45,734 nucleotides of DNA from Candidatus Yanofskyibacteriota bacterium. Its GTDB lineage: Bacteria; Patescibacteriota; Minisyncoccia; 2-02-FULL-40-12; IGHO2-12-FULL-4. Location: assembly GCA_016185525.1 (NCBI GenBank), contig JACPNK010000001.1, forward strand, positions 1 to 45,734, given 5' to 3'. The position numbers were made by a program, and so were the translations under genes. Numbering within the stretch: the first letter of the stretch is position 1; the number at the start of each line of letters is the position of its first letter. Under the pieces are notes generated by a model. The model searched no databases. It was not told where the DNA came from and saw only the letters and a program-made list of their open reading frames with translations. Positions 30,357-37,274 of the stretch are shown here, piece by piece.

Positions 30357-30444
30357 AGAGAACATTGCAGTGCACTCCATAGCTTTACGCGAAGGAGGGG
30401 AAAACTTTATTAGGTAGAATCTATGGGTATTTTATACAAAATCC
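30357..30444 (+). repeat. D-motif copy 1 (interrupted)
   Basis: AGAGAACATTG [about 31-nt insertion] GGGGAAAACTTTATTAGGTAGAATCTATGGGTATTTTATACAAAATCC. Confidence 0.5.
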
Positions 30445-30485
30445 TACCTTAATACTAGATTTTAACGATATTTATTAAAACAAAA

Positions 30486-30505
30486 GGGATTACTTTCGTA
30501 ATCCC
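30486..30505 (-). terminator. intrinsic terminator of 30512-31171 gene
   Basis: GGGATTAC-GAAA-GTAATCCC followed by TTTTGTTTT on the minus strand. Confidence 0.75.
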
Positions 30506-30511
30506 ATAATA

Positions 30512-31171
30512 TCAAACAATTCGACCAGTAAGGTACCCCTCCCTGTTTTCGTCCCAGAAAATCTTCCGTGGTGTAGTCTTGGTAACACCAGCTTGTGTCA
30601 CCACACTGTCAAGTCGCCCGTTGAAAAAAATCGGGACTCCTTCTCGCAAAGCAGAAGCGCTCACAGTGTCATTCGCTCTAACTCCATTTAGAAGTTGGCT
30701 GATGCCACGATTCACAAGATGGATTCCACCTTTTGCTACATACGCACCACCATAATTATCATGAACTAGATCTGGCTCAAGTACAGACTCGGGCATTAAA
30801 TTCCCTCCAGTTATTATGAGGAAATCAGCATCTCTCGGTTGAATTTCTTCCTGATAAACGCCTGTGACCATAGGTCCAAATAGGAAATACTTTCTTCGTG
30901 AATAAGGAATATCCTTAGGATGACGAACTGCGGATCCGAATGCGATAACCGCAACAATGTCACCAAGCGGAACTAGAGTATGGTTGACCCTCCACCCCGT
31001 TACGAGCTTGTATAGATCGTCGAGACGAATGAAAAATGGGTCATTCTGACTGAGTTCGTAGTGTGTATAGCATCTCCCATTCGGAAAATAAAGTCTCCCA
31101 AGACGCTTTGTTTCAAAGTATTTCGTGAAATCATCCATGTGCAAAACGGTCTCAACTGCTGTGCTTTTCAT
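30512..31171 (-). CDS. hypothetical protein, possible nucleotidyltransferase-like fold
   Basis: ATG at 31171 preceded by GGGAGAAAG; AFGSAVRHP...RDADFLIITGG resembles GS-x-DxD NTase motif; TTGACA-N17-TAAGTT upstream. The ORF-track start at 31291 runs through repeat A. Confidence 0.45.
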   Translation of the reverse strand: MKSTAVETVLHMDDFTKYFETKRLGRLYFPNGRCYTHYELSQNDPFFIRLDDLYKLVTGWRVNHTLVPLGDIVAVIAFGSAVRHPKDIPYSRRKYFLFGPMVTGVYQEEIQPRDADFLIITGGNLMPESVLEPDLVHDNYGGAYVAKGGIHLVNRGISQLLNGVRANDTVSASALREGVPIFFNGRLDSVVTQAGVTKTTPRKIFWDENREGYLTGRIV

Positions 31172-31257
31172 CGACTTTCTCCCTTTGTAAAGTACAGTAA
31201 ATAACGTTAGTAACTTATCATTAATAGTAATCTGTGTCAAGGGCAACAAAAACATCA

Positions 31258-31469
31258 GCATTTCTGCTGTTTTTTGATCAAAGTTTTCCATTCTCTTTGG
31301 GGGTCAAGGAATGCTGATTTCAGGAAAACATAAATAATTCAAATTCTAAGACAATCACTCATTTACTTGGCTCGCTTTTTATACTCGGCAGAGCGCATTG
31401 GACGACATTAGAACCCATTTAATACAATTAACTGGGTATTCTCCGTTCACCATAGTTAGGAGTTGGTAA
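31258..31469 (-). repeat. 212-bp shared 3' element, copy A (core hairpin 31389-31469)
   Basis: Direct copy of 32778-32989; same length, 9 mismatches counted by eye; starts 6 nt after stop of CYTH gene. Confidence 0.93.
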
Positions 31470-31475
31470 TTATTT

Positions 31476-32075
31476 TTATAGTTTTTTCCTTTTAACTTCC
31501 AACCAATCGGGCACAGGAACAAAAGTTATTGACTCCCAGCCATCAATTTCTTGTTCTGTAACATCATAATACTTTTGATAAGCGGTTTCTACGCTTCCAT
31601 GCATCGCTTGAGACCAATCAAATCCCAAATCTTTTGCTATATCCGTTAACCCATTTTCTGTTGACGACTCTATCTCAACAAAAGTTGGTATCCAGGGCCA
31701 GGTATCAATAGTTATTTCTGAACCGTCCAGTTCCCACTTCTCACGCTTGGTTTCCTGATAGGCATCCTGCTTCAATCCTATCGCTAAAAGAAAATTGGTC
31801 ATTGTGTCAAAATCAGCCACATCAAGAGTTATTTCTTTGGTGCCCTGTAAGGTTCTATCAACTAATCTTTTATAGCTAAGCGTTATTTTATTATCACCTT
31901 CGTCTCTTACACGAACCCAAGCACCCTCTTTTTCAAGCCGTTCATCTGGATAATCAAAAACATTACGCTTCATTAAGCGTTCTGGGTAAATAAGCTTAGC
32001 CCCTACTTCTTTTAACTTTTTCCTAAGGACTTCCTTATCAATATCAAGAAATTTTGCCTCAAGTTCAACTTCCAT
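31476..32075 (-). CDS. CYTH domain protein (class IV adenylate cyclase/thiamine triphosphatase-like)
   Basis: N-terminal MEVELEAKFLDID (ExExK), VRVRDEG, ITLSYKR, EITIDTWPWIPTFVEIE. Confidence 0.8.
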   Translation of the reverse strand: MEVELEAKFLDIDKEVLRKKLKEVGAKLIYPERLMKRNVFDYPDERLEKEGAWVRVRDEGDNKITLSYKRLVDRTLQGTKEITLDVADFDTMTNFLLAIGLKQDAYQETKREKWELDGSEITIDTWPWIPTFVEIESSTENGLTDIAKDLGFDWSQAMHGSVETAYQKYYDVTEQEIDGWESITFVPVPDWLEVKRKKL

Positions 32076-32169
32076 AGTTTAATTTAATTATCCAAAGAGT
32101 TCTAACGTCTCTTTAACATCACTTCAAAAAGTAGCATAAACATTGGCTTACTAAAAATGCAGGGACAAT

Positions 32170-32225
32170 AGAGAACATTGGGAAACTTTGTTCAATGAAA
32201 TCTATGATTATTTTATTAGAAATCC
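32170..32225 (+). repeat. D-motif copy 2
   Basis: AGAGAACATTGGGAAACTTTGTTCAATGAAATCTATGATTATTTTATTAGAAATCC. Confidence 0.55.
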
Positions 32226-32370
32226 AGTAATTATGCCGATTTTTGAATATCAGCTATAAAATGATGGTAATACTGGCATGTTGGCAAATTTAATTTAACA
32301 TGGTTTTTGCCAATTAAAAAGCGGATTTGATATAATCGCACCGCCACAGAACTTAGTTCTCCTCACAACA

Positions 32371-32658
32371 TCAAGGAACATGAATCGTTGGGTCACCCCA
32401 TAAACTGATACACACCGAGACAGTTTCTGCTTGTTCTATTCCTCTGTGTTTTGCATTAAATGTCAGTTGTGCGTACTCAGGGAAACTACAATCGGTCCTA
32501 AACTGTGCCGCAAACCTCACACGATCAACAACGGTAATTTGTTCATAACCTCGAAGTTGTAATTCTTGTATGGCAGTCAGCTTTTCTACCTGACCCTGAA
32601 GAATAAAACTAAAAATTGCAAAAATACCCACAACCAAGAGAAAACTCGAGAATTTCAT
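32371..32658 (-). CDS. small putative secreted/membrane-anchored protein
   Basis: Likely start MKFSSFLLVVGIFAIFSFILQGQVEKL; the ORF-track start at 32811 lies within repeat B. Confidence 0.5.
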   Translation of the reverse strand: MKFSSFLLVVGIFAIFSFILQGQVEKLTAIQELQLRGYEQITVVDRVRFAAQFRTDCSFPEYAQLTFNAKHRGIEQAETVSVCISLWGDPTIHVP

Positions 32659-32777
32659 TGTGTCTCCTTTGCTATTTTTAGGCATTGAGCCAGTGGCATA
32701 GCTGCCATTTTGGTTGTTTACGAACGTGCTTATATTATATCGTATCTTAAGGTAATAGCAAGCCCAACAAAAAACCG

Positions 32778-32989
32778 GCATTTCTGCTGTTTTTTGATCA
32801 AAGTTTTCCATTCTCTTTGGGGGTCAAGGAATGCTGATTTCAGGAAAACATAAATAATTCAAATTCTAAGACAATCACTCATCTACTTGGCTTGCTTTTT
32901 ATACTCGGCAGGGCGCATTGGACGACATTAGAACCCATTTAATGCAGTTAAATGGGTATTCTCCGTTCGCCGTTGTTAGGAGTTGGTAA
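32778..32989 (-). repeat. 212-bp shared 3' element, copy B (core hairpin 32909-32989)
   Basis: Begins 5 nt after RT stop codon; ACCCATTTAA-CTGCA-TTAAATGGGT stem perfect in this copy; ends in terminator-like hairpin CAAAAAACAGCAGAAATGCCGGTTTTTTG. Confidence 0.93.
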
Positions 32990-32994
32990 ATCTA

Positions 32995-33747
32995 CTACTC
33001 ACTATTTCCATAAACCAACTCCCCTATTTTCCACTCTAATCCCTTCGCATTGCCGTGGCTTAATAACCCGAGATATGACTGAATGCTCTCATCCTTCTTT
33101 CTGTTTCTTTGAACACCACGGAGCATCCTCTTTTTTGTTGTTGTCCGCACAGACCTGTAGTCTGGGAAGTGCACCCAACCGAGAAAATCAACGCCCGAGG
33201 CTAAGGTTTTAATTGATACCTTGTCTGCGTGCAGTTTAAGGCCGAGTTTGCTCTGTAAAAACTCACTGATTTTTGGAAGTATCTTCTCAAGCCATTTTTT
33301 ATCTTCAAACAATATCACAAAGTCATCAGCGTAACGAATATAGTACTTCGTTTTTATTTTATGCTTAACAAACTGGTCAAACTCATTCATATAGATATTA
33401 ACTAGCAGCTGGGAGGTAAGATTGCCAAGCGGCAAACCGATGCCAAGCCGATTTGAACTAAAACTATCGATAACCCCATCAAGCAGCCATAGAATATCCT
33501 GGTTTTTAATGTATCGGCCTAAAATTGCTAAAAGTATCTCGTGATCGATATTATCAAAAAACTTTCTAATGTCGCATTTTAGTATCCAAGCTGTTTGGGT
33601 GTGGTTTTTAGAAACCTTATAGGCAAAACTCTGAAACCTATTTATGGATTTATGCGTTCCCTTGTTTAGCCTGCAAGAGTAGGAGTCGAATATAAAAGTT
33701 CTATCAAAAAATGGATATAGATTTCTATAAATGGCGTGGTGGAGCAA
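32995..33747 (-). CDS. reverse transcriptase, apparently N-terminally short (non-ATG start)
   Basis: IGLPLGNLTSQLLVNIYMNEFDQF, YYIRYADDFVILF catalytic motif, LHADKVSIKTLASGVDFLGWV; first in-frame codon TTG, preceded by in-frame TGA at 33772-33774. Confidence 0.9.
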   Translation of the reverse strand: MLHHAIYRNLYPFFDRTFIFDSYSCRLNKGTHKSINRFQSFAYKVSKNHTQTAWILKCDIRKFFDNIDHEILLAILGRYIKNQDILWLLDGVIDSFSSNRLGIGLPLGNLTSQLLVNIYMNEFDQFVKHKIKTKYYIRYADDFVILFEDKKWLEKILPKISEFLQSKLGLKLHADKVSIKTLASGVDFLGWVHFPDYRSVRTTTKKRMLRGVQRNRKKDESIQSYLGLLSHGNAKGLEWKIGELVYGNSE

Positions 33748-33837
33748 CCTGTCCCTTAAAACTCCGAGAATTCAGGGTCTTATAGCTATGGCTGGATTCG
33801 CAAGTAATGCTATTAAGGTGCTATATCTTATACTTTA

Positions 33838-33866
33838 ATTATACTCTTTTTATATAGATTTGTCAA
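33838..33866 (-). promoter_or_regulatory. consensus sigma70-type promoter driving RT leader
   Basis: Minus strand TTGACA (33866-33861), 17-nt spacer, TATAAT (33843-33838). Confidence 0.75.
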
Positions 33867-33872
33867 ATATCC

Positions 33873-33954
33873 GCAGGGTGCATTGGACGACGTTAGAACC
33901 CATTTAATGAGCTTAACTGGGTATTCTCCGTTCGCCATAGTTAGGAATTGGTAA
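33873..33954 (-). repeat. shared 3' element, copy C (core hairpin only)
   Basis: TTACCAATTCCTAACTATGGCGAACGGAGAATACCCAGTTAAGCTCATTAAATGGGTTCTAACGTCGTCCAATGCACCCTGC; begins about 12 nt after stop of upstream kinase-like gene. Confidence 0.9.
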
Positions 33955-33966
33955 AGTGGAATATAA

Positions 33967-34542
33967 CTACAACAAGATATTACTAACAATATCATCTGCC
34001 AACTCTGTCCAATTCATTACTGTTGTATCAACCACTACGGTCTTTAATTTTGATTCCCGAGAGAGTTCAAGTAAATATCTTTGTTGGTTTGTATAGTACT
34101 CTATCTTTTCTTCTAGAGTTCCAGATTTTCCTTTAACCCACTGTTCTCCCCTAAGAATCCTAGCATGTTCTATCCTTTCTTGTATTTTACTCTCGTCCAT
34201 TTTTAATAAAATGATAAAGGGTTGGTAGTGTTCTAGTAAATAACCTTCTATGCTTTTAAAATCATTAACAGAACTTTTTGTCCTAAAAGCGTGGGTGAAA
34301 TGAAATCTGTCAATGATTACTACTGATGTTTTAATCTTTTTAACTCTTGAGTCAAGAAATTCTTTCAGAAACTTTAGAGCGGTTTTTTTTGAGATGTTAT
34401 CTACCAATGGCATCAGAGTTTCACCCTCACCAATTATTTCAACAGAAGAATTCTCTTTGAGTTTATTCGTCAGCTCTTTTACGATAGTTGTTTTCCCAGA
34501 AGAAGCTATACCTTCAAATATTAATAACTTAGATTTATTCAT
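33967..34542 (-). CDS. P-loop kinase, thymidylate kinase-like
   Basis: LLIFEGIASSGKTTIVKELTNKL Walker A; VVIIDRFHFTHAFRTK; RIEHARILRGEQW. Confidence 0.7.
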   Translation of the reverse strand: MNKSKLLIFEGIASSGKTTIVKELTNKLKENSSVEIIGEGETLMPLVDNISKKTALKFLKEFLDSRVKKIKTSVVIIDRFHFTHAFRTKSSVNDFKSIEGYLLEHYQPFIILLKMDESKIQERIEHARILRGEQWVKGKSGTLEEKIEYYTNQQRYLLELSRESKLKTVVVDTTVMNWTELADDIVSNILL

Positions 34543-34625
34543 TTAACTAATCTATATTCTAATACCCAAGACCCTGCTTAAAAAAGTGATTGTAAAATAT
34601 GGTGAACTTCGTTGGCGGGGCCAAT

Positions 34626-34681
34626 CGAGAACACTGGAAAACTTTGATGACCAGTATTTACGATTATTTTACACAAAATCC
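34626..34681 (+). repeat. D-motif copy 3
   Basis: CGAGAACACTGGAAAACTTTGATGACCAGTATTTACGATTATTTTACACAAAATCC. Confidence 0.55.
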
Positions 34682-34709
34682 GTTATTAATACTGGATCTG
34701 GATACATCA

Positions 34710-35327
34710 TTAACCTATTTTTCTAGCTAAAAGCTTAAACATTAAATTATGCAAGACCTCACCTTTGTCGCCACGAATTAAAAGTTTTGTATTTTTCTTA
34801 CTAAATTTTACGATTTTCCAATCCGAATATAGCTCCTTTAATGTTTTCTCCGAGGGAAAATAAAATCTATGTTTTGCTAGTTTATAAAAATCTCCTTTGT
34901 TGCCAAAAATATAAAAAGAATTGATGCCTCCTGGTAAAGTTTTATTTTTAAGATCATCAATAAATTCTAAAAAATTACTGCCTAAAAACTGAAAAACGCC
35001 ATAACTAACTATTATGTTATATTTACCTCCGATTTTAGATTTTGTTATATCCTTCGCTAGTCCTTTTAGCTTCAAACTATATTTTCCCGCTCGATCCAAC
35101 ATCTTTTTAATTACTGTTTTTGAAATATCTATACCCAGTGCATCATATCCTTTTTGAGCAAAGTAAAAGCAGTCATATCCTTCCCCCGAACCGATATCCA
35201 AAACTTTGCCATTTTTTACATATCCAGTAGCAAGTCGTGAATAAGTGTGGGCTTTTTGTTCCCAAAGTTTTCCCTCTGCTATTTTGTATTCTTTTTCCCA
35301 ATCTACATCTTCTTTTCTAGTTTTCAT
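34710..35327 (-). CDS. SAM-dependent methyltransferase
   Basis: GKVLDIGSGEGYDCFYFAQKGYDALGIDIS. Confidence 0.8.
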   Translation of the reverse strand: MKTRKEDVDWEKEYKIAEGKLWEQKAHTYSRLATGYVKNGKVLDIGSGEGYDCFYFAQKGYDALGIDISKTVIKKMLDRAGKYSLKLKGLAKDITKSKIGGKYNIIVSYGVFQFLGSNFLEFIDDLKNKTLPGGINSFYIFGNKGDFYKLAKHRFYFPSEKTLKELYSDWKIVKFSKKNTKLLIRGDKGEVLHNLMFKLLARKIG

Positions 35328-35641
35328 AATTCTTTACTATGTCTATCAATAATCTTCTCTTTTGTCTTTTCTATAGCCGAACTTAGATCGACATTATAGT
35401 GATTTGCTATTGTGGTTATGGCAATCAAAACATCGCCAATTTCTCCTTCCAAATCCGCCTCCATTTCTTTTCTTTCTTTGTTGCCACTCAATTTTCTTAT
35501 TGATTCTGCCACTTCTCCCAACTCTTCAAACAAATATATCAGCTGAAGATGAGGGTCTGGTTTTTCCTTAGAAAATTTGTCCCAGTCTTCTTTAACCCAT
35601 TTTTGTAATTCTTTTAAATCCATATTTAAATATTTAATCAC
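35324..35641 (-). CDS. MazG-like nucleotide pyrophosphohydrolase
   Basis: LIYLFEELGEVAESIRKL...EMEADLEGEIGDVLIAITTIANHYNVDL (EExxE...ExxD). Confidence 0.85.
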   Translation of the reverse strand: MIKYLNMDLKELQKWVKEDWDKFSKEKPDPHLQLIYLFEELGEVAESIRKLSGNKERKEMEADLEGEIGDVLIAITTIANHYNVDLSSAIEKTKEKIIDRHSKEL

Positions 35642-35676
35642 TGAAAAGTTATAGTGTCCACTATCTAACAGGCTTG

Positions 35677-35748
35677 CAGCGCCAAGGGGAGTCGAACCCC
35701 TCTTCTGTGATTGAAAATCACATGTCCTAACCGATAGACGATGGCGCC
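35677..35748 (-). tRNA. tRNA-Glu (anticodon UUC)
   Basis: GGCGCCATCGTCTATCGGTTAGGACATGTGATTTTCAATCACAGAAGAGGGGTTCGACTCCCCTTGGCGCTG folds as cloverleaf; loop TTTTCAA. Confidence 0.92.
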
Positions 35749-35823
35749 ATAACTTTAGAATTTTACTTTAAAACCTCGCGAAAATCAAAGAATTCCTTCT
35801 TCCAAGAATTTGTTTAGATTTTC

Positions 35824-36075
35824 TCATTCCTTACCAAGTTTTTTAAACACATCTCCATATTCTTTAACTCCCCTCTTAACGATATCATCAATTTTTGTCT
35901 TGCTTTTTTCACCTATAGTAAGACCGAGTGCTTTCAATACTTCGTCTTTCGATACAACATAGTTTCTGCCAACTTTCTCGGCTTTAATCTCACCACTTTT
36001 AATCTTCTTAAAAACAGCAACCCTACTGATTCTAAGAATCTTTGCAACTTCTAATGTGGACAATAGTTTATTCAT
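35824..36075 (-). CDS. excisionase/MerR-type helix-turn-helix protein
   Basis: LSTLEVAKILRISRVAVFKKIKSGEIKAEKVGRNYVVSKDEV. Confidence 0.8.
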   Translation of the reverse strand: MNKLLSTLEVAKILRISRVAVFKKIKSGEIKAEKVGRNYVVSKDEVLKALGLTIGEKSKTKIDDIVKRGVKEYGDVFKKLGKE

Positions 36076-36149
36076 GTTTACAGGTTAGCATATGTTAACC
36101 TGTAAAGTCAAAAACTGGTAAAAATTGCTGAAAATGATATTCTCCTACA

Positions 36150-37265
36150 ATGCTTATTCTTGGTATTGAGACATCTTGCGATGACACCGCGGTAGCGGTT
36201 TTAGAAGTTCACCCTGTCAAATCCCCCGATGGGGGAACCACAAAGTGGTTATTTGACAGGGTAAAAGTTAAAAGTAATGTTGTTTCCTCTCAAGTTAAAC
36301 TCCATGCAAAATATGGGGGTGTTTTTCCGTCTTTGGCGGCGCGGGAACATGAAAAAAATTTACCCAAAGTTTTAAAGCTGGCGCTTAAAGAAGCCAAAAT
36401 AAAAATTGAGGATATTGACTTAATTGCCGTTACCAAAGGACCGGGACTAGCGCCTTCTTTGTGGCGTGGAGTAAACTTTGCCAATGAGTTGGCAAAAAGA
36501 TTTAAAAAACCAATTACTGGAGTAAACCATTTAGAGGGCCACATCTACTCCAACTGGTTGAGACCAACTGGAGAAAAATCCAAAACCCAAATGACAAATG
36601 ACAAAATTTTTCCGGCATTAAACTTAATTGTTTCCGGAGGACACACGGAACTTGTTTTAATGAAGGGTCATGGGAGGTATAAAATAATTGGTGAAACTTT
36701 GGATGACGCTGTGGGCGAAGCCTTTGACAAAGTTGCCCGCATGTTAGGCCTGGGCTATCCTGGCGGACCGGCTGTTGCGCTACGCGCAACAAAGTTTAAA
36801 GTTGAAAGTTCGTCAAGTTATAAAATTAAATTTCCCAGACCAATGATAAACTCAAAAGACTTTAACTTTAGTTTTTCGGGTTTGAAGACCGCTGTTTTGT
36901 ACAAGACGAGAGAGTTTACCCGCCTGCCGGACGGGCAGGAAAAACTAAGCCCGAAAATCGTAAACCAAATTTGTTATGAGTTTCAGGAAGCGGCAATAGA
37001 TGTTTTAATTTCAAAAACGATTAAGGCTGGGGAAAAATACAAAGTAAAATCGGTAATGCTTTCCGGCGGAGTTTCGGCAAATAAGTCACTAAGAGAAAAA
37101 CTTGAGAAAAAAATAAGCGCAGAACTCAACAATGTTAAATTTTTCAAACCAGACATGACTTATACTTCCGACAATGCTGCTATGATTGCTTTAGCAGGTT
37201 ATATGAAAAAGAAAAACGCAAAACAGGGGTCGGTTAAAGTGGATGCTAACCTAAATTTGGGTTAA
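36150..37265 (+). CDS. tsaD: tRNA N6-adenosine threonylcarbamoyltransferase
   Basis: MLILGIETSCDDTAVAVLE, SNVVSSQVKLHAKYGGVFPSLAAREH, GVNHLEGH, VSGGHTELVLM. Confidence 0.95.
   Translation: MLILGIETSCDDTAVAVLEVHPVKSPDGGTTKWLFDRVKVKSNVVSSQVKLHAKYGGVFPSLAAREHEKNLPKVLKLALKEAKIKIEDIDLIAVTKGPGLAPSLWRGVNFANELAKRFKKPITGVNHLEGHIYSNWLRPTGEKSKTQMTNDKIFPALNLIVSGGHTELVLMKGHGRYKIIGETLDDAVGEAFDKVARMLGLGYPGGPAVALRATKFKVESSSSYKIKFPRPMINSKDFNFSFSGLKTAVLYKTREFTRLPDGQEKLSPKIVNQICYEFQEAAIDVLISKTIKAGEKYKVKSVMLSGGVSANKSLREKLEKKISAELNNVKFFKPDMTYTSDNAAMIALAGYMKKKNAKQGSVKVDANLNLG
36212..36261. repeat. perfect three-way-junction palindrome inside tsaD
   Basis: CCCTGTCAAAT / CCCCC-GAT-GGGGG / AACCAC-AAA-GTGGTT / ATTTGACAGGG, no unpaired bases between stems. 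Confidence 0.95.
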
Positions 37266-37274
37266 AATAAACAA

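Noticed and set aside
31172-31291. MENFDQKTAEM N-terminal extensions of ORFs 30512-31291 and 32371-32811 as a shared leader peptide
   Set aside because: The extensions are translations of the 212-bp repeat and its terminator. Better starts with Shine-Dalgarno and promoter occur downstream, so the shared peptide is probably an artefact.
32094-32115. GTTCTAACGTC word upstream of the CYTH gene, matching part of core copy C in opposite orientation
   Set aside because: Only 11 nt, and it lies in its own small AAAGAG/CTCTTT hairpin; too short to call a remnant without statistics.
32995-33954. Classical diversity-generating retroelement (TR/VR with adenine mutagenesis)
   Set aside because: The RT motif 4 is DGR-like and A/G differences exist among repeats. 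But no repeat copy overlaps the 3' end of a coding region, no Avd-like gene is seen, and the RT is short. Kept only as an alternative.
31389-33954. Canonical integron attC array
   Set aside because: Placement just after stop codons and the bulged hairpin fit. The RYYYAAC/GTTRRRY end boxes are not convincingly present as an inverted pair, and no integron-type tyrosine recombinase is in the window.
29880-36120. CRISPR array
   Set aside because: Repeats are 82-212 bp, separated by genes, with no regular short spacers or cas genes.
36514-36792. ORFs antisense to tsaD, valS, metG, ileS and argS listed in the ORF track
   Set aside because: No motifs; fully overlapped by confidently identified genes.
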